DNA of 64,000 nt from CAYZJB01 sp964478735 (lineage in GTDB: Bacteria; CLD3; SB21). The stretch is taken from positions 62,001 through 126,000 of the forward strand of contig CAYZJB010000001.1 of the NCBI GenBank assembly GCA_964478735.1, in the 5' to 3' direction. How positions within the stretch are numbered: position 1 is the stretch's first letter; each line of letters starts with the position of its first letter. A program made the position numbers and the translations under genes. The notes below the pieces were generated by a model, which was given only the letters and a program-made list of their open reading frames with translations, searched no databases and was not told the DNA's origin. Positions 52,436 to 60,648 of this stretch are shown here, in pieces.

Positions 52436-53206
52436 ATGAGACTCCAGTGGATAGCCGTGACGTTCATGTCGTGCGCTTGCGCGACGGCCCAGGTCACGGA
52501 GAACGATCAGTTTGTCATGGCCATTGCATTTCAACAAAAAGCGGCGGAATACCGTGCGCTTTGTTATCAGGCGTACAATGTTGCCCGTCTGCAAATCGAA
52601 CGAGACATGGCGGCAATCCGGACGGATAAACCGCGCGCGGTCATTCTGGATATCGATGAAACCGTTCTGGATAATTCGCCTTTCGCCGTCCGTCTCATCC
52701 GACAGGGCGGAGCGTATCCCAAAGGATGGTCGGTGTGGGTTGACGAAGCGAAAGCGATTCCCGTCCCGGGCGCACTGGAATTTTTGAAATGGGCGGACTC
52801 CAACGGCATCAGAATCTTCTACGTCAGCAATCGCGATCATCGGCAACTGGATGCGACGATGAAAAACCTTGCAGCTTTTGGATTTCCTCAGAACCAGAAA
52901 GATCACGTTCTTTTGAAGACGGAACGTTCGGGCAAAGAGCCGCGCCGTCAGCAGGTCATGACGAATCATCACGTAGCCGTACTGATCGGCGATAATCTCA
53001 ACGACTTCGCAGACGTTTTCGAGAAAAAGAACGTGGACGATCGTTTTGCGGAAACCGACAGATGGCGTGACGCCTGGGGTTCCAAATTTATCGTTCTGCC
53101 CAATCCCGGGTATGGGGACTGGGAGGGCGCACTGTTTGACTATAACTGGAATTTGTCCATCGAAGAAAAAAACAAAATTCGAAAAGCCGTTCTTCGGGAC
53201 CGGTAG
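52436..53206 (+). CDS. Class C acid phosphatase / 5'-nucleotidase, e(P4) family
   Basis: Protein of 256 aa of the HAD superfamily. A signal sequence covers residues 1-18; it contains FMSCACATAQ, but the lipobox is poor, so lipidation is uncertain. The DDDD-family motifs are VILDIDETVLDNSPF, FYVSNRDHRQ and VLIGDNLNDFAD. In Haemophilus the e(P4) enzyme dephosphorylates nicotinamide mononucleotide and other nucleotides at the outer membrane. Independent of the preceding operon as far as visible; a 74-nt gap separates them. Confidence 0.9.
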   Translation: MRLQWIAVTFMSCACATAQVTENDQFVMAIAFQQKAAEYRALCYQAYNVARLQIERDMAAIRTDKPRAVILDIDETVLDNSPFAVRLIRQGGAYPKGWSVWVDEAKAIPVPGALEFLKWADSNGIRIFYVSNRDHRQLDATMKNLAAFGFPQNQKDHVLLKTERSGKEPRRQQVMTNHHVAVLIGDNLNDFADVFEKKNVDDRFAETDRWRDAWGSKFIVLPNPGYGDWEGALFDYNWNLSIEEKNKIRKAVLRDR

Positions 53207-53550
53207 GCGTAAAGGTCGAACGGCACGGAGGACGAATGTCGGGCGAAGGTCGGCTCGGAAAGGGTTCGACGTTCATAGGGTAACCGCAATGAATCCGCCA
53301 GCACGGGCCTGGAAGCCCGCGCCACTTGGCATGTGGAAGTGACGTCATGTAGCGCGGCGTTCCCACGCCGCGAAACAGAGCCGTGAATGACGCTAAGGAC
53401 GTCGCTCGTCAAGTTCTGTTCAGGTTCGGGCGGAAATAGATACCTTAGAAGGCGTTGGAATTTCACTCCCGAGTTTTTCATAAATATCGTTTCATAAAAA
53501 AGGCCGCAAGGATCGAGTCCCTGCGGCCTTTGTGTGTGTTGGAGAAAAAC
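53207..53550. repeat. Non-coding region with REP-like palindromes
   Basis: No gene is visible. It has the arms GTCGAAC/GTTCGAC (53215-53270), the hairpin CGGGC-CTGGAA-GCCCG (53304-53319), and the perfect 8-bp hairpin CGCGGCGT-TCCC-ACGCCGCG (53353-53372). Spacing and GC-richness suggest a REP-type repeat pair, then a terminator for the minus-strand gene. Confidence 0.55.
53496..53530 (-). terminator. Rho-independent terminator after the minus-strand lysine operon
   Basis: The stem GGCCGCA/TGCGGCC with further pairing GGA/TCC is followed on the minus strand by six Ts. It lies about 20 nt after the stop of the small secreted protein at 53551. Confidence 0.88.
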
Positions 53551-53943
53551 TTACTGTGCGAGAGCGCGGACGGTTCCCGTCGTGTAACTGATCACCCACT
53601 TCTGCGCCGCATCTTTGCCCGTTCCGTCTTTCGCCGGATACAACGTGATGACGTGGGGACTTCTGGCCGTTCGCATACGGTCCGATCCCTGTCCGGCGGC
53701 CACAACCCATCCGAATGCGATTTTGGTTGGCGCCGTCACGGTCAACGTCACGTCGCTTTTGATCACCTGGACGCCCGTTTTTTCGAGTTCGGCTAAACGC
53801 GCGGCATGTTCCTGCTGAAGCTTCGCATCGCGATCCTGCGAAACTTTGGCGAGCGTGGCGGTTGCCGTATTTTTATCTAGGCGGACGTCCTGTGCGTAAA
53901 GCTCCATCATTCCCAGGGCGAGCAAGCCGATGATCCATTTCAT
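53551..53943 (-). CDS. Small exported protein, unknown
   Basis: Protein of 130 aa. The signal peptide is residues 1-17 (IIGLLALGMMELYAQ). The rest has a charged helix (KVSQDRDAKLQQEHAARLAELEKTG) and a beta-rich C-terminal half (SDVTLTVTAPTKIAFGWVVAAGQGS). GGAGG lies 6 nt before the ATG at 53943; upstream residues in frame are not credible. It is 56 nt after dapA on the same strand and probably shares its terminator. No family recognised. Confidence 0.72.
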   Translation of the reverse strand: MKWIIGLLALGMMELYAQDVRLDKNTATATLAKVSQDRDAKLQQEHAARLAELEKTGVQVIKSDVTLTVTAPTKIAFGWVVAAGQGSDRMRTARSPHVITLYPAKDGTGKDAAQKWVISYTTGTVRALAQ

Positions 53944-53999
53944 ATAGGCCTCCGAAGGTAACGTCGATTTGAAAAAATAATAGACATAGAAATTCACAC

Positions 54000-54887
54000 T
54001 TACAAGAGTCCAAGTTCGCTCAACAGGCCGCGCAGTTTCTCTCGGTTCTCCGGCTGTAAGGGCACAAGGGGAAGACGGTAAAATTCCTGAATACGGCCCA
54101 TCATGGCCAACGCCGCCTTGACCGGAATCGGGTTCGATTCGATGAAATTAATGTTCATCAACCGCAGATAACGGTAGTGAAGTTCCCGGGCTTTCTGAAA
54201 GTTACCGTCGAGTGCGGCGTGAACCATCTCCGTCATCGGTCCGGGGATCTGATTGGACGCGACCGAAATGACGCCGTCGGCGCCTAGTGCGATCATCGGC
54301 AGCGTGTAGGCGTCGTCGCCCGACAGGACAAGAAATCCGTCGGGCCGCTGTTGCAAGATTTCCATGAACTGGTTGAAATTGGCGGACGCTTCTTTGACGG
54401 CGACGATATGCGGATGTTCGGCCAGTTTGAGTATCGTTTTGGAGTCGATGTTGGACGCGGTCCGGCCGGGAACATTGTACAACACGCAAGGCAGTTGTAC
54501 GGAATCAGCGATTGCTGAAAAGTGCGCGATGTATCCCGCCGGCGTCGGTTTGTTGTAATACGGACCGACGAGGAGCAGTCCGTCCACTCCAGCTGCTCTG
54601 GCACGTTTCGAATATTCGATACTCTGTGCCGTGTCGTTGGTGCCCGTACCGGCGATAACAGGAACCCGGCCATTTGTCTGTTCGACCACGATGCGTACGA
54701 CCCGGTCGCGTTCGTCCGCGTTCATCGTGGCCGATTCCCCGGTCGTACCGCAGGGAACGAGAAAATCGACACTGCCGTCGATCTGGAAGTCGACGAGTCC
54801 GCGAAGCGCACGTTCATCGATCTTTCCATCGGCATCGAAAGGCGTGACGATGGCTGTCCCGACGCCGCGCAGTTTTTTGTTCATCAT
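54000..54887 (-). CDS. dapA: 4-hydroxy-tetrahydrodipicolinate synthase
   Basis: Protein of 295 aa, full length. It condenses pyruvate and aspartate semialdehyde, the first committed step to diaminopimelate and lysine. Motifs include GTAIVTPFDADGKID, VPCGTTGESATMN, VGPYYNKPTPAG, the Tyr in LYNVPGRTASN and the Schiff-base Lys in VAVKEASANF. The ATG at 54887 overlaps the dapB stop (ATGA), with GAGG 5 nt upstream. It is the last lysine gene of the minus-strand operon asd-lysC-dapB-dapA. Confidence 0.97.
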   Translation of the reverse strand: MMNKKLRGVGTAIVTPFDADGKIDERALRGLVDFQIDGSVDFLVPCGTTGESATMNADERDRVVRIVVEQTNGRVPVIAGTGTNDTAQSIEYSKRARAAGVDGLLLVGPYYNKPTPAGYIAHFSAIADSVQLPCVLYNVPGRTASNIDSKTILKLAEHPHIVAVKEASANFNQFMEILQQRPDGFLVLSGDDAYTLPMIALGADGVISVASNQIPGPMTEMVHAALDGNFQKARELHYRYLRLMNINFIESNPIPVKAALAMMGRIQEFYRLPLVPLQPENREKLRGLLSELGLL

Positions 54888-55618
54888 ATGGACCTCGTTA
54901 TCCTATCGTTCATTATGTCGTGGATCGAGTAGAGGCCTTTTCGGTCTCGGATCCAGTGCGCGGCAGCCAGAGCGCCGGCCGCAAAGCCGCTGCGGTTTCG
55001 AGCCGTATGGGTCAGTTCGATCGTATCCGATTCAGAATCGAACGCGACGATATGGGTCCCGGGAACATATCCGGCGCGCGTCGAAGTGACGTGCAGGGCC
55101 TCGTGAGCCATACAGCCGTCGGCTTTCTGGGTGACCGCATGTTTTTTTCGCGTCAGGGCCCTCAACAGAATTTCGCTCAACGTGATCGCCGTACCGCTTG
55201 GGCTGTCGATCTTCTGGCGATGGTGAGTTTCGTGAAGGTACGCATCGTACTCGTCAAATCGGTCGAAGAGTTCACCGGCGGCCTGGACGAGGCGAAAAAA
55301 AAGCTGCACGCCGATGGAGAAATTACTGGCATAAACGACGCCAATGCCTCCCCGTTCGACGGCGCGGCGGATCGACGCTTCATCGGTCAACCATCCCGTC
55401 GTTCCGACCACGATCGGTTTTTGCAATTCAATGGCAAGTTGGATGTGGTCCGTCACCACGTCGGCCGAAGAAAAATCGATGAGGACGTCGGCCCTGTGAA
55501 ATTCCGCCGTGTCGTTGACGGAACGCGATTTCCGTGCGATCACACGAAGTCCGCGCTCGACGGCCATCCGCTCGATTTCCCGGCCCATTTTACCGTAACC
55601 GAGGAGTGCGATGTTCAT
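54884..55618 (-). CDS. dapB: 4-hydroxy-tetrahydrodipicolinate reductase
   Basis: Protein of 244 aa. It reduces the DapA product with NAD(P)H. It has ALLGYGKMGREI (nucleotide binding), VLIDFSSADVV, IVVGTTGW, YASNFSIGVQLF, the catalytic ETHHRQKIDSPSGTA, and the C-terminal HTARNRSGFAAGAL. It lacks the usual long first loop and is short like other FCB members. The ATG at 55618 is preceded by GGAG; a TTG at 55624 is possible but less likely. It overlaps dapA by 4 nt. Confidence 0.95.
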   Translation of the reverse strand: MNIALLGYGKMGREIERMAVERGLRVIARKSRSVNDTAEFHRADVLIDFSSADVVTDHIQLAIELQKPIVVGTTGWLTDEASIRRAVERGGIGVVYASNFSIGVQLFFRLVQAAGELFDRFDEYDAYLHETHHRQKIDSPSGTAITLSEILLRALTRKKHAVTQKADGCMAHEALHVTSTRAGYVPGTHIVAFDSESDTIELTHTARNRSGFAAGALAAAHWIRDRKGLYSIHDIMNDRITRSI

Positions 55619-55636
55619 ATTCAACTCCGGGAGGTT

Positions 55637-57028
55637 TTATTCGAAAAGATCGGACGGCAGAACGCCGGAGAAAAATTCATCGTGCAGACGACGAACCACG
55701 CTTTCCAGGTCCTCCTGATCGATCACGAAGGTCAGATTGATTTCGGAGGCGCCCTGGGAAATCATGTTGATATTAACGTCGCGGATGGCGTTGAACGTAC
55801 GGGCGGCGATGCCGGGCGTGTACCGCATTTGCTCCCCGACGAGGCAGACGATCGCACGCTGGCCTTCCGTCGTGACCTGTGAAAATTCCCGCAGCTCCTC
55901 CAGAATGGCGTCCAAAAAATCGGTTTGGTCGACGCTTAGCGAGACGCTGACTTCCGTCGTCGATACGACGTCGACCGACGTTCGGTTGCGTTTGAATACG
56001 TCGAAGATCCCCGCCAGAAAGCCGTGCGCAAGGAGCATCCGGCTCGAGACGATATTAAGGATCGTCACGTTTTTTTTGTAAGCGATCGATTTGATCATGC
56101 ATGACGGGTGACGCGATTCGCTCCGGTCTTTGGCCGTGATCAACGTTCCACTGGAATGAGGGTTGTGAGTGTTAAAAACGTGGACCGGAATGTTTTTTTC
56201 GATCGCGGGCACGATCGTCGCGGGATGCAGGACCTTGGCGCCGAAGTACGCGAGTTCCGCCGCCTCCTGGAACGTCATTTCTTTCACGCGTCTGGCGCCA
56301 TGGACCATCTTGGGATCGGCGGTCAGGACGCCGTCGACGTCGGTCCAGATTTCGATGTCTTTTGCATTCATGACGGCGCCCAGGAGGGCGGCCGTGTAGT
56401 CGGACCCTCCACGGCCCAGCGTGGTCGACGATCCCGTTTTCGAACGCCCGATGAATCCCTGGGTCACGACGATTTGATGGCGTTCGACCAGCGGATCGAG
56501 GAGCGTTTTTGCCAGCGACTGGATGGTAGGTAATTGCGGTGTTGCCGAGGTGTATCGGTCGTCGGTGGCCACCACGTCGCGGGCGTCAAACCAAACCGAG
56601 GGGATGCCGGCGGCCGCCATTGCCGGTGCAAGAATTTTCGAGGAAAGAAGTTCTCCCTGCGATGCAAAATGGTCCATGGACCGCGGCGTCAGCTCTCCGA
56701 GCAGCGATATCCCTTCAATCATGCGTTTCAATTGCGTGCGGGTGTCTTCGATGAACGCCTCGCATGAAACAAGCGTCTCGGTCGACGTCAACAGTTCCCG
56801 TGCCGTCTGAACGTGACGTTCGATCAGGCGCTCGATCACGGCGTCGGCATTGGCCCGCTGTCCGGCGACGGCCAGGGACGCCGATTCCAGAAGATGATTG
56901 GTCACGCCGCCCATCGCGGACACGACGATCAGGGGCTGTCGTTCGAGCTTTTCTCGGACGATCTGAATGACGGCGCGCATGGCGGCGGCATCCTGCACGG
57001 ACGTCCCGCCGAATTTCATCACGATCAT
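55637..57028 (-). CDS. lysC: Aspartate kinase, monofunctional with ACT domains
   Basis: Protein of 463 aa. It phosphorylates aspartate at the start of the lysine, threonine and methionine pathways. The kinase domain has VMKFGGTSVQDAAAMR, VVSAMGGVTN, TLGRGGSDYTAALLGAVM and EIWTDVDGVLTADP. Two ACT domains at the C-terminus (about 310-460: VTILNIVSSRML and AIVCLVGEQMR) indicate feedback control, probably by lysine. It lies 26 nt after asd and 18 nt before dapB, in one operon. Confidence 0.96.
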   Translation of the reverse strand: MIVMKFGGTSVQDAAAMRAVIQIVREKLERQPLIVVSAMGGVTNHLLESASLAVAGQRANADAVIERLIERHVQTARELLTSTETLVSCEAFIEDTRTQLKRMIEGISLLGELTPRSMDHFASQGELLSSKILAPAMAAAGIPSVWFDARDVVATDDRYTSATPQLPTIQSLAKTLLDPLVERHQIVVTQGFIGRSKTGSSTTLGRGGSDYTAALLGAVMNAKDIEIWTDVDGVLTADPKMVHGARRVKEMTFQEAAELAYFGAKVLHPATIVPAIEKNIPVHVFNTHNPHSSGTLITAKDRSESRHPSCMIKSIAYKKNVTILNIVSSRMLLAHGFLAGIFDVFKRNRTSVDVVSTTEVSVSLSVDQTDFLDAILEELREFSQVTTEGQRAIVCLVGEQMRYTPGIAARTFNAIRDVNINMISQGASEINLTFVIDQEDLESVVRRLHDEFFSGVLPSDLFE

Positions 57029-57054
57029 GGGTACAGGACGATAGTAAAAAAAAA

Positions 57055-58107
57055 CTACCGTTTCAAATAGGACTGCGCGTAAAGGAGTTCGGCATTGAGT
57101 ACGGCCGCTCCGGAAGCGCCGCGCAGGGTATTGTGAACAAGGCAGGTCATTTTATAACCGAAGACGTCACATGGACGGACGCGTCCCACGGACACGGCCA
57201 TTCCTTTGTCTGCGTTGGCATCGAGCCGCGGCTGCGGTCGGGCCGGATCTCGATGGACAATGATCGGACGTTGCGGGGCGAGCGGTAAGTCGAGTTCTTG
57301 CGGCACGCCGCGAAAAATTTCAAACTGTCGGAGTATGTCTTCGATCGGGGGCCGGTCCCGCAGCGTGACGGACAGGCTCGCGAGGTGACCGTCGAGTACC
57401 GGTACGCGATTGACCGAGGCTGAAATGCGAATGGAGGAATGAATGATCCGGTCGTTTTCGAAACGGCCCAAGATTTTCAGCGGTTCCGTCTGGATTTTTT
57501 CTTCCTCGTCCTTGATAAACGGAACGATGTTGCCCAGGATGTCCAGCGACGGTACGCCCGGATAACCGGCGCCGGAAATGGCCTGCATCGTGACTACGGA
57601 GCATTGGATGACGCCGTAATGACGGTCGAGGACATGCAGGACGGGCAAAAACGACATGATGGAACAATTGGAGTTGGTCACGATACATCCGTCCGTCCAC
57701 TCACGGCGCTTTTTTTGAACGGCGAGCAGCCGGAGATGGTCCGCGTTGATTTCCGGATAAATGAGCGGTACGTCGTCGATCATCCGATGGTTTTTTGCGT
57801 TGCTGAGTACGGCGTATCCGGCTCTGGCATAAGCAAGTTCGATCTCACCTGCGACGGACGAATCGAGCCCTGAAAAGGCGACGCGCGCTTCGTCATCCGG
57901 TATGCACGGTCGCACGATCATCGACGCGATGTCGTCGGGAAGGGATGTGTCCAATTTCCATTGCACGGCGTCGCCGTACCGTTTATCGGCCGACTTCTCC
58001 GACGCGGCGAGGGACTCGATTTTGAAAAACGGGTGGTTGTGCAGCACCTGGATCAGTCGCTGGCCGACCGTACCGGTGGCGCCTAAAATCGTAACGGGGA
58101 TTTTCAT
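57055..58107 (-). CDS. asd: Aspartate-semialdehyde dehydrogenase, archaeal/fungal type
   Basis: Protein of 350 aa. It makes aspartate semialdehyde from aspartyl phosphate using NADPH. ILGATGTVGQRLIQ is the nucleotide-binding start, VTNSNCSIMSF carries the catalytic Cys, and RVPVLDGHLASL the catalytic His. The latter form and the insert pattern fit the archaeal/yeast class rather than the common bacterial class. First gene of the minus-strand lysine operon; its promoter should lie in the gap to the divergent GbsR gene (58108-58278). Confidence 0.94.
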   Translation of the reverse strand: MKIPVTILGATGTVGQRLIQVLHNHPFFKIESLAASEKSADKRYGDAVQWKLDTSLPDDIASMIVRPCIPDDEARVAFSGLDSSVAGEIELAYARAGYAVLSNAKNHRMIDDVPLIYPEINADHLRLLAVQKKRREWTDGCIVTNSNCSIMSFLPVLHVLDRHYGVIQCSVVTMQAISGAGYPGVPSLDILGNIVPFIKDEEEKIQTEPLKILGRFENDRIIHSSIRISASVNRVPVLDGHLASLSVTLRDRPPIEDILRQFEIFRGVPQELDLPLAPQRPIIVHRDPARPQPRLDANADKGMAVSVGRVRPCDVFGYKMTCLVHNTLRGASGAAVLNAELLYAQSYLKR

Positions 58108-58218
58108 CGAACTCCTTTGTTCCTGGCAAAATAGACGCCGCGCAACAGACAGTCAACACGATTTCATCATCGAGTGAGTTGACGTCAAGTCGGCTTATTT
58201 GCGTTCGAAAAAAAAAGC

Positions 58219-58247
58219 TTGACAATGTTAAGATCGTACCCAACATT
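58219..58247 (+). promoter_or_regulatory. Promoter with inverted repeat before the GbsR-type regulator
   Basis: TTGACA (58219-58224) and a weak -10, AACATT (58242-58247), are 17 bp apart. The arms AATGTT (58224-58229) and AACATT (58242-58247) form an inverted repeat that covers the spacer and -10, a position expected for autorepression. Prediction only. Confidence 0.45.
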
Positions 58248-58278
58248 TGAATTGTTTCAAAAGTATTGCTTACCTGTC

Positions 58279-58767
58279 ATGGATAAAACCGCCAGTATCA
58301 AGCGGAACATGGTCCAGATTTTTGGCGACGCCTATCATGCGTTCGGTTTAAACCGCTTGCTGGGACACGTCGTCGCAACGCTCATGATCGCACCGGAACC
58401 CCTGTCGCTCGATCAGATTTGCAAAGAATTGAGAAAGAGTAAAGGTCCGGTCAGTCAAATCGCACGGCGCCTGGCCGATCATAACCTACTCAAACGCGTA
58501 TGGGTTCCCGGCAGCCGTAAAGATTATTACGAGCTGCATCCCGACGCCTTCAGCAATGCCTTTCGCCACAATTTTCGGCTGATCCGCAACAACACCAAGA
58601 TATCGAAACAGATCAAAGACGAGGTCAACCATACCAAAGACGCAAAGTTCAAAGCCCTTCATTCCCGTTTGATTGAAATGGAGCGGTTTTATGAACTCAT
58701 GGAAAAACATTATCAGGCGTTTATCGATGAGTGGGAAAAAGAAAAAAACAAGCTTTCACGTGTATAG
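58279..58767 (+). CDS. GbsR/MarR-family transcriptional regulator
   Basis: Protein of 162 aa. The winged helix (residues about 20-85) shows GLNRLLGHVVATLMIAPEPLSLDQICKELRKSKGPVSQIARRL and RVWVPGSRKDYYELH, the GbsR form of MarR folds; the C-terminal helices (from NTKISKQIKDEV onward) mediate dimerisation. GbsR-type proteins regulate osmoprotectant or lipid genes. The four genes downstream are lipid-related, so a role in fatty-acid sensing is possible. The start is uncertain: ATG 58279 is taken because the frame upstream overlaps a TTGACA promoter; ATG 58225 is the alternative. Confidence 0.85.
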   Translation: MDKTASIKRNMVQIFGDAYHAFGLNRLLGHVVATLMIAPEPLSLDQICKELRKSKGPVSQIARRLADHNLLKRVWVPGSRKDYYELHPDAFSNAFRHNFRLIRNNTKISKQIKDEVNHTKDAKFKALHSRLIEMERFYELMEKHYQAFIDEWEKEKNKLSRV

Positions 58768-58830
58768 ATCTATCCGAAGACATTCGACGTTATTTTTTAT
58801 AGATTTATCGTTTGAAAGTTTTGAAAAGAT

Positions 58831-59580
58831 ATGAACAGCTTTTATTTTGAAAACAGGGTCGTCGTCGTGACGGGCGGCGCTCAAGGTATCGGTCTTGTCA
58901 CGGTGGACGCATTCGCCCGGGCAGGGGCTGACGTCCAGATATGGGACGCCAACAAAGAGATCGGTCAACGCGTTGAAAATGACTTTCAGAAACAGGGACT
59001 GAAGGTCGGGTTTCAGCACGTCAACGTGGCCGATTTCGAGTCGGTATCAAATGCCGCGGACGCGATGATACGGAAATTTTCTCGTTGGGACGTTTTGATC
59101 AATAACGCCGGCATCACGCGCGATGCAACCCTGTTGAAAATGACCCCCGACACGTGGCGGCAGGTCCTCGATGTCAACCTGAGTGGGGTATTTCACTGTA
59201 CGAAAGTTGCGGCGACCTATATGGCCGAAAAGAACTACGGCCGCATCGTCAACGCGTCGTCGGTCGTTGGACTGTACGGAAATTTCGGTCAATCGAATTA
59301 CGTCGCGACCAAAAGCGGTGTGATCGGTTTGACCAAAGTCTGGGCGCGTGAACTGGGCCGGAAAGGCATTACGGTCAATGCCGTGGCGCCGGGATTCATC
59401 GCGACGGAGATGGTTAAAACAATACCTGAAAAAATGCTCGCTTCGATTCGTGAAAAAACGCCGGTCGGCAGACTTGGGACGCCCCGGGACATCGCCATGG
59501 CTTACTTGTTCCTCGCTTCGGAAGAGGCCTCGTTCATCAACGGAGCCGTGCTTAGCGTCGACGGAGGGTTCGTGGGATGA
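58831..59580 (+). CDS. Short-chain dehydrogenase, FabG-like
   Basis: Protein of 249 aa. Classical SDR with TGGAQGIG (nucleotide binding), INNAGITRD, the catalytic Ser in ASSVVG, Y-x-x-x-K as YVATK, and the C-terminal FINGAVLSVDGGFVG. It resembles 3-oxoacyl-ACP reductase, which uses NADPH on beta-keto groups. The stop overlaps the KAS III-like gene (ATGA), so they are made together. Its exact substrate may be a different keto group from that of housekeeping FabG. Confidence 0.92.
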   Translation: MNSFYFENRVVVVTGGAQGIGLVTVDAFARAGADVQIWDANKEIGQRVENDFQKQGLKVGFQHVNVADFESVSNAADAMIRKFSRWDVLINNAGITRDATLLKMTPDTWRQVLDVNLSGVFHCTKVAATYMAEKNYGRIVNASSVVGLYGNFGQSNYVATKSGVIGLTKVWARELGRKGITVNAVAPGFIATEMVKTIPEKMLASIREKTPVGRLGTPRDIAMAYLFLASEEASFINGAVLSVDGGFVG

Positions 59581-60581
59581 GCCGGTTGTCTCCACGTAAC
59601 GCCATCATCGCATCGACCGGATCGTACGTGCCGGATCGCGTCTTGACGAATGCCTATTTCGATCAACTGCTGGGAGAAGACGTCGGTACATGGTTGAGTG
59701 AAAACCTCACCATTCGTGAACGGCGCTGGTGTGCAGAAAACGAATCGACGGCCGATCTGTGTGCGGCCGCGGCCCGCCGCGCACTGGACAGCGCGGGATT
59801 GACGGCGGACCGATTGGATTTGATCATCGTGGCCACGGATACTCCGGAATATATTTCGCCTTCGACCGCATCCGTGGTACAGCACCGTCTGCAGGCCGTG
59901 AACGCGGCAACGTTCGATCTGAACTCCGCCTGCGCGGGCTTCGTGACGGCGCTGGATACGGGATCCAAATTTATCAAATCGGATGAGCGGTACCGGTACG
60001 TCTTGGTCATCGGCGCGTACGCCATGAGCAAATACCTCGATCTCACCGATAAAAAAACCGTCACGCTTTTTGCCGACGGGGCCGGTGCCGTGCTGCTCTC
60101 GTCCGTCGCCGAGGACGGCCGCGGATTTCTCGCCAGCCGTCTTCACACCGACGGTCAATATCACGATTGGATGGGCATCTATGCCGGCGGGACGCACCAG
60201 CCGCTGTCCGAAGACGTGCTGAACAAAAAAAATCACGTGATCAAATTTACCAGAAAATTTCCGAAAGAACTGAATGTCGAGACCTGGAGCCGGATGCTGA
60301 CGGAGTTGACCCATCACTTGAACGTCCGGCCGATCGACGTGCAATGCTATTTCTTTACGCAGATCAATATCAACAGCATCCGACAAACGCTGGATCGCCT
60401 CGGCGTGCCGCACGACCGTGCGCACAACATCATGGACCGTTTCGGCTACACCGGTTCCGCGTGCATTCCGATGGCGTTCGACGACGCGATGAAAAAAGGC
60501 CGGGTACAACCCGGCGACCTCGTGGCGTTTATGGGTTCCGGCGGCGGACTGTCATTTGCCTGCGCGGCCTTTCGTCTGTAG
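59577..60581 (+). CDS. KAS III (FabH)-like enzyme with non-canonical catalytic residues
   Basis: Protein of 334 aa with a thiolase fold. The nucleophile Cys119 is present in DLNSACAGFVTA. In FabH the other two residues are His in HQAN and Asn in GNTS. Here these positions read FFTQININ (Thr261) and FGYTGSAC (Tyr291), so the decarboxylating pair is missing. The C-terminus GSGGGLSFACAAFRL is normal. It may transfer acyl groups or condense by another route rather than act as housekeeping FabH. It overlaps the SDR gene by 4 nt. Confidence 0.87.
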   Translation: MSRLSPRNAIIASTGSYVPDRVLTNAYFDQLLGEDVGTWLSENLTIRERRWCAENESTADLCAAAARRALDSAGLTADRLDLIIVATDTPEYISPSTASVVQHRLQAVNAATFDLNSACAGFVTALDTGSKFIKSDERYRYVLVIGAYAMSKYLDLTDKKTVTLFADGAGAVLLSSVAEDGRGFLASRLHTDGQYHDWMGIYAGGTHQPLSEDVLNKKNHVIKFTRKFPKELNVETWSRMLTELTHHLNVRPIDVQCYFFTQININSIRQTLDRLGVPHDRAHNIMDRFGYTGSACIPMAFDDAMKKGRVQPGDLVAFMGSGGGLSFACAAFRL

Positions 60582-60648
60582 GCGTCCTGTCCGATCGACT
60601 TTTTTGTTTGTATTCAACCTGTCCATTACTAACCATGGAGGAATGGTT

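Noticed and set aside
54920..55882. Plus-strand open frame of 320 codons
   Set aside because: Shadow of dapB and lysC.
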